From Hypomesus transpacificus (taxonomy: Eukaryota; Chordata; Actinopteri; Osmeriformes; Osmeridae), in the NCBI RefSeq assembly GCF_021917145.1, contig NC_061064.1:4073203-4137202 (forward strand): a DNA stretch of 64,000 bases. The letters are read 5' to 3'. Each line of letters begins with the position of its first letter. The stretch's first letter is position 1. Below are positions 36,369 through 51,300 of the stretch, piece after piece. The translations under genes were made by a program, and so were the position numbers. The notes under the pieces were generated by a model that searched no databases, was not told the origin of the DNA, and saw nothing but the letters and a program-made list of their open reading frames with translations.

Positions 36369-39300
36369 CCCTTCCACACAGAGAGGTGAAACAGACTGCG
36401 TCTACACTTGGATACCACTTCTCATCCACCAGCTCCGCTGAAGCCTCCCACCATCTCTGACAGCGGTACTGCGCCCCCTGTCTGGGAGGAGGTGCAGGAG
36501 CAGAGCTGAACTGGGGCTGAAGCTAAATGTGGATTAGCAGCCAGACAGACTATCTGAGACCAATGACCCGGGACCAAGAGTCCAACTCTGATAGAGCTGT
36601 CGGATAAATAATTAAATAGGGAGATAAAAGAGGCAGACTATATTTAGCACCAGTCTCTCCAGCAGCCCTGTAGCCAAGCTGCACAGGGCCCAGATGGGAC
36701 TCCTGAGAAAGGGAGACGTCAGCTCAGAACCACCCAAACTCTCAGCTGTTCTCCACTGGCCACACACTGCTGACAAAGTCTGTCTGGTGTCAGTCTAGTT
36801 GTCACTGAGCCTGTATGGCTCTGTTAGTCTGTGTCTTAGATAGAGGGTGAAAGGCTTCAGAAAAGACTTGTTTATTTACAGACATCTTAATTGGCTATAT
36901 AAGAGAATGCTCACCCCATTAAAAAATCTTCCCAGACCATACAGGAGAATATGTTTTTGTTTTACCATTGGCTGTGACCACACCATTCAGAATAATGTGT
37001 GAATGAGCCACCATCAGTAAGCATGGTAAAGTATTGAGGTTAACTGAGCACCACAGTCAGATACAGCATGGACTCCACACCCCAGAATACAGCAGGAAAG
37101 GTCAGTGGGTCACAGGGGTCACCAGAGGTCAGCAGTGGCAGATCCCAGCCTCCAGTCAGCCTGCAGCCCAGACTTCCCCGGCTCCGGCTGCACATGTCTG
37201 TGTGTAGGAGGATGCAGACGCCCCAGTGGGGCATGTTCTGAAGGCTGAGCCACACAGTTTCAGACATGTGCTGTAGATAACAGATAAAACCATGTCGCTA
37301 GACAAGTGAGTCGAGTTTCCTGCTTGGCTGATAGTCAACAGTTACTCGGAATGTACATCAGGCTCAATTCTAGAGGCCGAAGGGGACAATCTAGTTCCTC
37401 CTTACCCTCCTGTGTTAAGTCCACCTCATCGTCCTCAGGAAACGGAGTGACTGTATACGGTCAGGCTGTTGGAATAGGCCTGCAGTGAGACAGCCAGCAG
37501 GCGAAGGGTTGACCTGTAGACTATGGAGTGAGATCTTCCACAATCATACTACTCGCTGGGCTGTGTGAAATCGGTCCAGTTAGTCGCATCACTGGCTGCC
37601 CATTGCGTCAGTGCCACCATTAACATGAATGGAAGATGAGGCCCAGGATGGATATGGGACCAATCCTGTACTCTCCTCTTCTGTAAATAGCACAGTGAAG
37701 AATGTTTAGCGTTCAATCGGTGGTAGTGAATTGGGGGCAGAGGCCAGAATGTACGATATTATATAATATATCATGTAACGTTGCTTCATTGTGACTTTAT
37801 GGGGGTCACAGTAGTGACGAATGTGCACCAGGAGCAAAGAAAAAGCTCAGAGCTGTAAACATAACCAGGCCCAGGACCTTGAGAAGACTGACAGTAGAGG
37901 ATGACCTTCCTGGGCCACAGTAATCAAACACACACGACGTGACAGTTCAACCAGTTATCTCGGTCGAAACAAACCTGAAAACAATTGACCCGAGATTGAG
38001 CTGTGTTCGTTTTAAACAGGAACCTGGAAAAGAGGAGCCTGTTTTTGTGGAACAGGGACCAGATAAGTGTGACCCGAAGCTGGAATGTTTTGGACTGTGG
38101 AAGCGAGCAGTCTTAGAAGTCCATATGGCCTCTGCTCCTCCGAGAACAATGCACATGCCAGACGTCCTGCTGATTGGTCACACTACAGCTCAGGAAGTGT
38201 GAGTAAGTCCGTTTATTCTCTCCCAGACAGGAGCTGTACTGTACAGAGGCAGCCCAGACCAGCTGGGGACGAGGATGCCAGAGCTCTTTCCAAGTTCCTG
38301 CACCGTAGAACAGTTGACCAAAACATTTGACAAAAACATATAAATTGAAGAAAACGGCAACACAATAACACCGTTAGAAATTTGGGACTAGATTTCTTAT
38401 TCATCTTCACCGAATGCTTAATGCCAACGTGTTTGACTGTGAAGTGTTGGTTCCTCAACAAATGCACGTGGGAAGATGTGGTGGTATTCATCATTTCCCT
38501 GCAACGTATAGAGTGACATAAAGTACAGCAAGTTGCTCTTCACAGCTGACGATATGGACGCACGTGTTAAGGGGGATTTAAACTTTGGTGTAAACCTCGT
38601 GTTGTTAAAGGGAGCCTCTCTTATCGAGCGGCAGACGCCGGGGCCCTGCGATTAGCGCTTTATCTCCCATCCTGCACAGGGGGCCTCAGGGCCTGGCCGT
38701 GGACGGGCACAGGAAGGAAGGCTGCAGCAGTGGCTCCATGGCTCCAAGCCCCACAGCACAGAACTGCCTCAGGGAGAGGGGAGAGAGAGAGGCCCTGTAC
38801 CATGGAAAAACACACAGGAACTCAGAGACATGACCAGCATGTCAAACACAAGAGAGAGAGAGAGAAAGATCATTTATCTGAGGAGGATAAAGAGAGAAGG
38901 GAAAGAGACACAGAGTGGTAAACACCACAACTTGCTCCAGGGGACCCCTGAGCCTTCCAAGTGTGGCCCCGGGTTTGGTTCAGCCCCATCCTCTGTCCCT
39001 CCACACCATCTCCCTTCTGCGCAGAGCAGTTCAGCTGAGTCAGAGCCCATTCAGCCCCTCAACCCTATGACATCCTCAGACCTGCCGCCAAAGACCTGCG
39101 AGCAGAGCCAGCAAGGCTCCCTGGCACATCCCATACGGACACCAGGACTCTTCTCCTCACATACCTCATTTACATCTTATACAAGACAGACCTATAGGAT
39201 ATTTTGATATAGTGATCTATTTTATTTTTTATGCCATTTCATCTAGACAGTGCGCGCACAAATTCAACTGGGTCGTTCTTTTACACACGTCATTAAAACA

Positions 39301-41889
39301 CAGTTCCTCGGTTGAACAAAAGCCTGTTGGCTCTTGTCCTCTTTTGGCTCTTTTGAGATCCAGCTACATTTGTACCGTGCTTGTTGGGAACGCCTCCCTC
39401 TGAACGCCCACTGATCTTTCGTATGGTGGTCACCGTGGACACGGATGACATCATCCTGAACATCCAAGCAGTACTGCACCTCTCCTTCATCAATCCACTT
39501 CGTTCATTTTCTACTTCTGAATTTGTCAGTGACATATATTCTTTGTTGGATGAGGGGACTATGACTTTAATTTACAAGCTTCTGACCATAACATCAAATG
39601 ACGCATCTAAAATCACGCGAGTGTTGCTACGGAAGGTCAGTCTCACATAGAGGAACACTAACATTCAGTCTCCACACAGCTCTCTCTCCCAGTTCCTCCC
39701 TGTGTAAGCATACAGCTGTGGTCTGGTCCTGTGTTCAGGCCTGTGTTAAGGGACCAGTGTACTCCAGCCCTCCTTACTGAGGCTGGCATCAATGGGGGCT
39801 GTTGTTTTAAAGGGCCCACTTTCTCCCAACAGCATGGGCTACAGCACGCTAAAGCCTGCAGGAGCAAAACACAGCTTTGCCTGTGCCCCCCTCCCTTCCT
39901 GCCGCCTCCCTTTCCCTCCTCTCCCTCTCTCTCTCTCTGTGTCTTTCTTTCTCAGTTTCTCTCTTTCTTTGATAGAGGAGCTGTGGCAGCATTCTCTCTT
40001 TGTCTCTTTCTTTGATCGAGCTGCAATCGCTTTTAGAAGTGCTGCTATGCTCTTTGTTGCAGGTTGAAACTAGGTTCCATGTAAGGGGATGTGTGGTTGT
40101 ATTTTCAGAATCTCCATGTCAGAGATGTCCACGATGCCCTTGAGAACACAGAACAGTCTCCAAGGCAACCACTTTTTTTTTTACTATGCGAATTGGTGTT
40201 GGTATTCATTTTTTTCTTGCTCATATGTCACTGTATTGATTTTCACTCAAGGACAGTCATTTGTGTTTTATATCAGACAATGCCACCGGGATATAGATGC
40301 AACTGTTTTCCAGGAATTCCTTGTTATTGCAGTACATGAAGATGTCATGACAACACACAAAATAATGTCAAGACATTAAATTACATTCCTTTGCTAATGA
40401 GGTCTAATGAAACATTTTTCTGTGACAAAGTCACAAAAAGGATGTCCTCCAACTGTTTGTCTCACTGTCCCCTTCCCTGAGAATGCCTATCAGCGAGCTC
40501 TTGGTCTTATCACAAACATTCTACAAACTGAATGGAAAAAAGGATTTCCTCCATGATAATGCCAGATGCTGGACTATAACCCTTCAGAGCACTCATTAGC
40601 CCTGACCACCCATGGGCACGGATCCTCCCCAGTCTTATCTATGATGCAGGACCCTTACACAATACTCCTGATAGCTGCTCTGTCAGGCCACAGATGCCAA
40701 CAAAATCCATACGCAATGTGTTACACCCATATTAAGAATATTAATAATATAATTAATTAATAATTGCGAGTAATTGCGAGTGGGACATTTGTAAATGATA
40801 GTGAGGACATTAATAACTGCAGGTTATACAACAGGTAGCCTGATTAACAGACACAATAAGGTATTGGTTGAAAGGGTGGATTATCACTTATAATCAAATC
40901 AAAGATGTGTCATTAGCTACATTTCTCAGCCTGACAGTATTTTGTGTCACAAGACAAAGAAAGTGATTGTCTGATTGGAAACTCCTTTTACATGGGAATT
41001 ATTCTCTGTATGACTGCTACACAAAAGCTTAAGAGAGGTCATTCTTAGTGTAATGTCATTATGTCAAACATTTAGCCGATAACAGAAGTGGTACCTACCT
41101 GATGATGGCATTCCTGTGATCTTGGCGTGGTTTGGAAAAGACCATGATTAGATCACTTTTCAACACAATTATCTCTAATATGCTTCATATCACATGGTGA
41201 AATGTCAATCTCAATTAGATTTTACAGTTAAATGTATGTATTTTCATCAGATTAATACGAGCTAAGGACTGTGCAGGCCAGCGTGCTGTATGCCCAACTG
41301 TTCTTTGTGAGGCTTCGCACGTTCTCATCAGGATTTCTCATGTTCAATAAACCCACCTTAAAACCGAATGAGCTGTATACAATTATATTGCCTTTCGTTC
41401 TTCATTAGATTGCACATTGCAACTCATTAAGATAAACTCCACATTTATGCAATGTCTCTAGAAACTATTGGAGATTTAGGTCGGAGGTCTCTATCGATAA
41501 TGCAACGCATGGTCAATCCAATCAGTTGATTGTATAGATTTGTTAACAACATCATCGCAGGTGGCAAAAGCGTAACACAAAAAAAAGATTAAGGGAACCA
41601 AATCGCAAAATAAACTACTTGCTGATTATACTCGTTTATGTGACGGATAAGTTAAATTCTAAAACCACAAATATTCGACTTAATGGTCCCAGGTGAATAC
41701 ATGTTGCCGTGTATTCTGGGTCATTCTCCACAGCCACTAGTGTGCTTCTCGGTGAATACCAGAGACAAAGCTGTCGTGAGGCCAGGACAACATTTTTGTG
41801 AAATGTACTGCACCCAGGTAAAGAGTTCCTTGCATACTCACAACACGTCAGGTACCAGGCATCCAGGTCCATCATAGCCGTTGAAGCAA

Positions 41890-41906
41890 GGGGCGGAGTT
41901 TTTATA
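41890..41906 (+). promoter_or_regulatory. spns2: Candidate spns2 core promoter: GC box plus TATA-like box
   Basis: GGGGCGGAG (41890-41898) is followed by TTTATA (41901-41906), about 250 bp before the spns2 ATG. A start near 41930 would leave a 5' UTR of about 220 bp, which fits. The motifs are seen; their use is inferred. Confidence 0.45.
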
Positions 41907-42154
41907 GGCAGCTCACACCCCCTTCGCTGAAAACCTCATTGCTCAGTGAGAAAAAAACCCAAGGAGCGCTAAAGCCAGTCAGTGCTGTTAAAATATGAAC
42001 CAGATCGAGCGGTTCTCTCTCAAACGTCTGAGACAACATCTTTAACTCGATTAATCTTTTATTAAAATACCGTCGTTGGCAATTTTGGCCATAGTCTTAC
42101 CTTTCCGTACTGTTTGGCAAATTCTCTTTTGCGCTGGATCTGTCGTGTCAGAAG

Positions 42155-45100
42155 ATGTGTGTGGAGAGCGATGGATGCGAAATAGAAGGTTGCAGTAGTT
42201 CTGATGAGGTGCATACTCTGTCCGGCAGTATGAGTCCTGGACTGAAATCCAACCCGGACCTTCATCCTTGCAAGCCGGGGCAGAAATTCCGAGCAGCCTT
42301 GCTCCGGTGCCGGTCTCCCACCGCTGCTGCCGGGATTCTCAGTTTTGGGAATGTGCTCAATTACATGGACAGATACACAGTGGCAGGTAAGATCTTATTT
42401 TTGTTTTGTGTAAATCAAATCAGAGACTTGGCCAGTTAGATCACAGTTAGTATTAAGTTTGTCAACATTATTCCAAACAGCCTACCCGCTCAGACAGGCG
42501 GGGGCTGGTGTTAATAGTAGGCAAGTGATTTTGTGTCACCAAAAAGTAGGTTTTTAGCCGGAGCCACAATGACAGAACATTGACAGTGAACCGTTGGCCA
42601 CGCATATGTGTCTATTGCTACACCTATTGTTGACCGAAAACCAAAATGCATTGTTTGAGATTAATTTCAAGATGAGATGATTTATTGGTTCACGACCCTC
42701 GATACAATGACATCAGTTCGGAAGCTAAGGGACAATAGACCATTGATTACCAGCACGCTAGATAATCGCAGATCAATTTAACCAGGGTCTCACTCAAAGG
42801 ACCTTTGCTGCATGCGGCTGATAGCCTACCTGCTCAGAATCAGTCACACGAATTTAAAATAGAAAACCATTTCTGTTTCGTAATGAATCAAAGTCAAACT
42901 ACTTAATAGTTAATTAATTAAGAAGGCTGTACACTCAAGTTTCAAGAAAGTTTCATATCCATATCCTAGTGTTGTATTGGACGTTTTCACCCAACAACTC
43001 CCGTGCGTAAGGAAAGTAGGCAATTTACTCTACCTTATCCCTCGCCCTGAAGCTAATACATCACCCTTAAATCGGGCCACCATAGAATCCAGACTGCAGT
43101 TGTTCAATTAGTTTTTGAGTATGCATTTCATACCCGTGTTGTTATCTTTGGCGCACATGCTCCAGGCACATTTGATCAAGTTTATGTTAAGCGCACGATA
43201 ACAACATATGCGCTTTGTAATTCGTAGTGAAATATTATTTCATGAATAATTATAAGATAATAATTTACCAGAGTAGCTTATCAGATGTTGGTTTTGTTTA
43301 AAAAAATCTGTCATTTTTATCCGTAGCTAAAGCCGCGTATTGAAGTGAATATTGTAAGCTTGGTGTTGGTTCTCTGAATTTCCTTGACATCTGGATCAAT
43401 TTTTCAACCTCACAAAAATGTCAGAGAATAGCTACTTGATGAACCATACGAAGGCAGAGCATTCAGACAGTGCGTTTTAGCTATCTCCATCTTGGTTGGG
43501 CACGTGCTCGATACAGATTATTAGGATAGTCTATAGTATTTATGTCGGCATCGTTAGTGTCCTTTACTATATCATCAATATTGTATAATATAATCAATTA
43601 TATTTTTTTATGTAGCGCAATGCAGTAATACATTAATAATAATAACAATTATATGCAACATGCTAATCTGAAATGACAGGTAATTGCCGTAAAAATGGTC
43701 GTAGTAACTCCGTGACAATTAATGTATGAATTGCGCAAACCCCGTGGATCAATATTGTAGGTAGTGAAAGGCGCAAGTGTTGTCAGGTGTATTGTACTCT
43801 TACGTTAAAGGGTTAAACATTGCGCCGCAGCGTGCAGTATGGAGAAGAGCCTACATTGCGCAGAGAGGCTGTCTACTGTAGGTGTTGCATTGTTCTAATA
43901 TAGAACTAAGCTTCACATCTATCGTTCATGTGTTAATCATTGTTAATTTGATCGATCAAGATTATATAACTATGATATGTTAACAACTATTACTATATTC
44001 AACACCCGGCATTTCTGTTACATTAACACATTCTGCTCAGACATCGCAATGATAAAAATCAGCAGATTAGCAATGTATTACAATCGGAAACAGGTGATAA
44101 TTAAGGTTGTATAAAATGCACTTTCATTGTAACAGATACAGATGTGACTGTATATATAGTATATAGTGACACAATGTCAGTTAGTAGCCTAGATAACAAG
44201 TTTCTCTTTCACAGTCGCTGCAGTTGACAGATTACCCCAAGGAAGCAAACAACGTTCAACAGTACAACTACAGTCTAGGAGTGAGCTGTCCATGCTTTGT
44301 CCGAGTTTCGCAACAAAGCCAAGACTGCGCTGATAGTGCAGTTATCCTATCTAGTCTAAAATCTCGAAGAAGCACTCAATCACAATACAAGTAGTTAACA
44401 AAGCACCATCCTTTGTTCTCACTATGAAATCCTCCTGCAGACATGCACACCTCCTCATCCTCTTGAGGTCACTTCTGTAAGGGACTAAAGAAAACCTCTG
44501 CTGTGCTTTTTCAAGCATCCCCTCTCTGGTAATATGCTTCTAATGCAGGCAGGACTGTTAGGGGGATTATGCATATCAAACAAGTCAATCAGCTCTCCGG
44601 ATTCTGCACTATTGGACACTGACAGGGGAGCACTTATGTTGCTGTGACAGGAGTAGAGAGGGAGGGAGGGAAGACAGGGCTACGTGGGGGGATTGCAGTA
44701 GTATTGGCTAATCCTAATGGGGGGGTGTGGGGGGGGGGGCTGCTGCACGGAGTGCATGTGGTGCAGAGGGGGTGCAGAAGGGGGGGGGGGGGGCAGAGGG
44801 GGTCCCTCCATTGCACCTGACTACTGGGCTGCTGATGTTTTATGCATGTTCAGCATGTGCACAGGACCCTCTTAGAAAGGGAGGGGAGCTCTCCTCTCGT
44901 CTCTCCTCCTCTCCATCCCCTCCTCTCTCCTACTGTATAAAGAGAGCCATCTGACTGACACGAGCATCTGCATAATTAGTCAGTTCAGCACATCTGCGCT
45001 AGTAGTGGATGGCTCAGTGGGAGGGGGGCTGTTCAGGGTAAGGTAGGGGTTACTCCTGACAGCCTAGAGCCCCCCACCCCAGGCCCCCTCCTAGCCACAG

Positions 45101-45281
45101 CATCCACAGCTCCCCGTCTTAGTGAGCCCTATGATGGATCTGTACAGCACACACAGCGGCCGTGGAAACAGGAATGATTGGGACCATTTTCCACCCTCCC
45201 TTTCCTTCCCTTCCCTTGCCCCTCCTTTCCACTCCCGCCCGTTTCTGTGTTTGTTTCTCTCCCCTTTTGCAAGGAGCTCAC

Positions 45282-45374
<93 letters not shown>

Positions 45375-48298
45375 GCTCTCCCTCTATCTCACATGGGTTT
45401 CCCCCAGTTCAAGTGGAACTGATTGAGGTAGAGGTGAGGTAGGGGTGAGGGAGGGCTGAGGGAGGGGTGAGGGAGGGGTTGTCTGCAGTGACCGAGCTGC
45501 GGGGTGTCTGAGACAGGTGGACTCGCAGCAGAATGCAGGCGGCTAGGTGGGCCCCAGCCTGGCCTCAGCCATCCATCAGAAGATGGTGGCGCGTGCAGCA
45601 GTTAGAGTAGTGGGCTGGACCCCTTCAGCCTCGCCCCTCAGACTGCCTCTGCATCACACCTCACGTTTCTTCCCTCACACACTTTAGTGCACAAACTGCA
45701 GGCACGTGCACACACATACTGTGTACCTAGAGGCACACTGATGCATGTCGATACTCGCACACACACACACATACACACACACACACACACAAACACATAC
45801 ACATACTCACACGCACGCACACACACACACACACACACATGAAAAGAAAAATAGATGTTCTATGCCAACTGCAGTTCATTATTTAGTGCCAGTCTGACTC
45901 AAGATGATGGTTGACACCACAGTGGAGAAATAAGACACTGTCTGTGTTGACGCATGTCTCCAGATGTTTTGCTTTGGTTTACATTGTATATTTTTTTCAA
46001 AGCCATGTCATTTACTGCCAATATTCTTTATAAGATATTTCACTATCAGTTGTGGGCTTTTTACAGGGAATGACAGCCCTGGAACACAAAGTAATTGGAG
46101 AAGATTAAACCGCTGTATTTGGGTCTCCACGTCTCCCAGCGAAATCCTGCAAAATCCACCATTAGCTCTTACACTTACATACAGGGAAACACACCTTGTC
46201 AATAACAGCCTTTAGCTCATGAAAGTGACTTGAATACAGACTTTCCCCTCTGTAAATATAATTGGTCCTACTGCAGGCAACCAAAACACATGCTTCCAAC
46301 ACCCCCAAAAAAATCCTCTAAAAATGTGTTTCAAATATCCGTTTCGCTCTCTTCTTGTTAGTGCTCTGTAATTTCAGACTGCTTCGTGTTTAATTGACAC
46401 ACATGCTGGGAAGAGAGAGCTGCACAGTTGTAATTTGTGCGACCTCGGCATTCTAGCGGCTCAGTAAACAGACAGGGCGGGTAATCTGTTTTTAGTCAGG
46501 CAGGGTGAGGAGCCAAACCCACAAATGCGGACACACTCAAAGGACCCCATCATGTGGTTCTGAGGTGCTGGAGAAACAAAGCGTTCCAAATGACAAGGCG
46601 GGTCCCAAACCCAGAACTGTGACAGATGGGATGGACCTGGCTGGGCTAGGCTGGGCTAGAGTGGGCTAAAGTGGGCTGGGCTGGACTCAGCTGATGTTCT
46701 GCTGCTAAGGCAGGGCCTCCTACCCGTAATCCTAACAATGAAGAGAGGCGGCTACATCGAAAAAATTCGAGCCAACCACGACTGTTAACGAGAGTTGGAT
46801 GGGAGCGTGTGTGCATGAGTGTGCGCTCCCCCTCAACTGTGGTTGGTTTCACGTCTTTGATGTGGTCGTTCCTCCCTCCCCTGGTAACAGCGTGTGGGAG
46901 AGAGCGTGTGGCGTGGGAGAGGAGGCAGTGTTGCAGTGTCTGATCCCCGCAGCACGCCTGTCTGGCAGGGAGGGCTTCCCGGCCAGGGTAGGATTGGAGT
47001 GGAGGAGAGAGGAGCCTGATGAGTTACGACGGTCAGCCCGGGTCACAGGCTCGGAGCTTTATGGTCCCTCGATGGAGCCATTCAACCTGCGGACGCTTCC
47101 ACGCCCACTGCTCTTTAGAGTATGAGAGTTCACATTTAGGAAGCTGAGGGTAGGAACGGCAAGGTTTGATTTAATTGTCCGGTCCCTCTGAAACGTACGA
47201 TCCCAGTGGTGGTCCCTCTTGATCCCTCAGACAGTCCAAGCTCCCCGACAGCTTACTCGAAAGACAGGATTAGGTGTTTTAAGGGAATATGGGGGGCAAA
47301 CAGGGGAGAGGGCAGACGGTCGGCACTTAAAGTTATTTGCTTGATGCCGTCAACACAACCCTGATTCTCAGCCACCCCTCCCGCCCCCCAGTGGCCCCAT
47401 GGACACCCCCCTCCTCAGCCATCACACAGGCTGGTTGGAGGAGGCTTAATCTGGCCTAATCTGGCTCTACTGATGAATGCTGGAGAGCAGAAGATTAGTG
47501 TTGATCTCAAGGCATCCTGAGCGTCCGGCTAGTTCGTTTTAGTCAAGAGCTTAATTAGGGGTCTGTGTGATGATAATCCTGCACTGTGAGGAACCCCTGA
47601 AGAAATATGTCCCTCAGCGGCACCTGTAGACTGACTGGACACCATGGCTGCAGGGGACAAGGGCGGGTTAAACACATTCCAGTCCTTCAAACCAACACAC
47701 ATCACATGCACACACACCAAATTAGATAGATACGGATATAATCCTTTTACAGATAACCTGTTTATGACACTGGTGAAGAGAGGACCACTGAGCCTCATGC
47801 TGGGTGATCCGTCCAGTCAGACTAGATGCCCTTTCCTGCCTGGTCACTCTGGCCAGAGGACTGTGGCCACCCATGCCTCTGCTCCACTGGCGGCTCATTC
47901 AGTTAAACCCACCACCTTTTACATCGGAAAAACAATCATATATGGTGTAAGGAGTCTGTCGGTAGAGTGTCAAGATTCTTCTCATGACAAGGAGATGGAA
48001 ACACATTATTTAAATGCTGCACGTGTCAAATTGGTGTTTGGTTTAGTCAAACTGTGCCTGTCGTGGGTACAGAAGTGTTGCTTGGATTTCCTCTCCAGAC
48101 TTGGAGGTGCTGAAGCGTTACTTTTGGATGATTTCAGGATGAGACGTGCAGATTGGCTCTTGATGCTAATTGAACTTTGGTTTAGGCGTCTCTCTTGTCT
48201 TCTCTGTCACTCCTTTTATAGAGTTCACATTAAAGGCTTCCAAACAACAACAAGAGTATTAAAGCGATGGAAAGGGTTCCAGTCATTTAGTTTACAAG

Positions 48299-48370
<72 letters not shown>

Positions 48371-51300
48371 CAGCCCTTTTCCATCTGTTTGTGCTCTGCT
48401 CTCAGAGCTGGATAGACTGAGTCTCGACATCCCAGTCTGCACTGTGGTATAATGAACTGTACATGGATTGGCCATCATGCTATTTTGTCCCTAAGCAAGT
48501 GGAAACTCTTTCTCCCTGAATTACCTAGGCACCTTCTATGTCTCTGTGGACAATCGGACAGTGATACTACTACACAGCAGAAATGGTAGTAGTGTTTGAC
48601 AATTTACTTGATATCCTGTCAGTGGACTTTTCCAAACGGATTTTCCATAGATTTCGGTGAATTCCCTTCAACCTCATTTCCTAGCGTGTTTCCCCTCACA
48701 GCGTGTGTGTGTTTTTAGGGGCTCAGATTTAGCAGAACTTGGTAATAGTAAGCGTAGGAATCAGACCGAGCCTCTTCCTCTTTCAGAGCTTGAGCTTTCA
48801 TGTGGGCACGCCAGCCCTAACCCAGCAGGCCAATGCCATATCTGTGGCAACCGCTGCGACCTGGTGACCCCAGCTCTGTACGCATGACCCCTGACCCCTG
48901 ACCCCGCTCTCAGCCGTGAAGGGGGAACTGCGTGGGACGTGCGGGTGGGGATAAAGCCCTGTGGAGGGTGTTATTTCAGCCAGGCGCGCGACCTGGTATT
49001 TAGCATCTCTCACCACAACAATGAGGCCAAAGACACAGATTCTAGAGCAGATATTTTTACTCAGCCTCCTTCCTGATTTCCTATCATGTCCTCCCTTCTA
49101 CGAAGGTGTCTGGTTGAGTGCTTTGTGTCGGAAGCATCGCCTCAAGAGCTAAACTCGATTACATTTACATTTAGCAGACGCTCTTATCTAGAGCGACTTA
49201 CAGTAAGTACAGGGACATTCCCCCGAAGGAAGTAGGGTGAAGTGCCTTGTCCAAGGACACAACATCATTTGGCAATCGAACCGGCAACCTTCAGATTACT
49301 AGCCTGATTCCCTAACCGCTCAGCCACCTGACTCCCATTAACGTCGGATCCTTTACCAATCAAAGTGACTACACAAACCCTCGTGTTTGTCTTTCACATG
49401 TGGAGCAGAGTGCTCAGGTGAGCTCCGGTGACCGCTGTCCATGTCATCTGTGACCACATCTGAGCGCGTCCAAACAGAGCTCCAAAGGCACAGGCAGGGG
49501 ACACAAGGAGAGGCTGGCAGTGTCGTCTTTGGTGTTGTCCTCCTCACTTAGTGCCTTTGTTTTCGGGATTAAAGACCACAGGTGTAGGCGGAGCAGTGGA
49601 GCATGAGGCCAGTGTGTGTTTAATGAGGAGTGGCACTTAAACGAGTCGTGCCGAGGATAGAGGGGCTATGCCAGCCTTCGCTCAGCCTCTCGGAAACCCC
49701 TCCAGAAACACTGGGATTATATTACCTCTCGTGTTTGTGACGGTTGTTTTTTGATCAGGCTTTCCGCTCATCTGAGAGGATTAGCCTGTTTACCTGCTGT
49801 TAGAGTACTCCTCTCTGCAGACAGCATGGTTGCTGCGAGTGCAGGCCAGGAGCTGGAGATGTCCTCAGCTATTTCACTAAATCCTGTTGTCAAACTGTCA
49901 AACAATCACGCAACTCTCCGCAGTAGTGACGGTGAGTACTAAGTACTGGGCCCGAATTTCCCCTTGCCTCCAACTGACTGGTGACCTTCAACAGAAGGGT
50001 GTGTGTTTGTGTGGTATTCCATCCCCTAGGACAAAGGCTGCCATCCACAACATGCCTGTTAGAGGTCCTGTCAAAGCATTCCCTTCTCCCCCTTCCTCTC
50101 TTTTAGGCCCCCCAAAAAAGCACAAATATGACATTTAAAAACCTCCCAGCTCACAAACACACACACATTCAGCCATTCAAAAACACACAGACATCCCGAG
50201 GGAAACAATGGTGTTTTTAGAGATTGCTGTGTCGTGAAGGGCACATTCAGATGCTCCCCTGAGCTTTGGTTCAGGACAGTGACACATGCATTAGAGACAC
50301 ACTCCAAAACCAAAAATGCTGTTTGGATTGGATTTGAAGGTCTAATCTGTATCTCCCCTACAACTACAAAGAAATGCACACACACACACACAAACACACA
50401 CACACAGGGTTGTTTGTCAGCTCTGAAACCAGAGCTGCTCTTTCTGACACACATCTTGCACCAATATTAGCACTTCCCTTGAAACAGCTCCTGCAAACTC
50501 TGCTTTGGGTCTAGAATAATATTTGGAGTTCCTATTTACGGCAGGTCTTTATTTACAGGCTCCTCTTCATGAGCAAAACATGTCATCTTCTCCCCCTTTC
50601 ACATGTGATGGAGTCAATAATTAACAGGACATGATTATGTAACATGTCTCTCCACCCAGCAAACGTTATTCGAGTGTACGTGAGTGTGTGCGAGGGAGTG
50701 TGTTTCTTTACTTTGCAATTCCAGAGAAAACATTTGGATTAAGATTATAGCGTGGATAGAGTATATCTAATTCATTCTTTCTGATGGGCTAAGAGCCTCC
50801 AGCATGTTGTGTTTAAACAGTGAGTGTGAGAGGGCGCTGACCTCTCTAGACTGTGATGTGTATCTGTTATTGCCTTAGGCCAAAGGTGACCAGTTTGTGT
50901 GTGAGAGCCAGTGGGAATGTGTGTGCGTGTGTGTGTGTGACTTTAGTAAAAAGACACTCTCACCTGGTTTGTGAATGCCTGTGAGAATGTGTCATGACTT
51001 TTGTGTTTGAGGCTGGCAGTGACAGGGACAGCCCAGAGTGGTATGACAGGCTCCAGGTGCATGCTGGGTCGGGAGTGGATTGACAGGCTAGGTGTTCAGG
51101 TTACCGCAGGGTGGATCCATGGATTAATAAAGCATTCCTTTGATTCTTCAGCTGCTTAAATGTTTACCAATCCATTTTAAACATTCAGTATACACCCCCA
51201 GGGAGCGAAGCAACCCCACTGCTTCAAAAAGATTATGTACACACACACCACAGACACACACAGACACACACACCACATACACACACACCACACACACACA

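Larger units (their letters stand above)
32797..41889. other. Intergenic region between spns3 and spns2, no gene recognised
   Basis: About 9.1 kb of non-coding sequence. It starts with the presumed spns3 3' UTR. It holds a CA microsatellite (34799-34829), a minus-strand SINE (36184-36368), a small polypyrimidine patch (39894-39965) and an AT-rich homeodomain-like patch (40735-40790). All ORFs are short and have no protein-like composition or splice context. The right part, nearest spns2, is the likely place for spns2 upstream elements. Confidence 0.5.

Noticed and set aside
45638..45838. 66-codon minus-strand cysteine-rich ORF (CVCVCV)
   Set aside because: Translation of a CA/GT microsatellite. 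The same applies to similar ORFs near 57732-58182.
47644..48420. 258-codon plus-strand ORF in spns2 intron 1
   Set aside because: Ends in a poly-(SL) translation of the CT microsatellite. The rest resembles no family I know and has no splice context.
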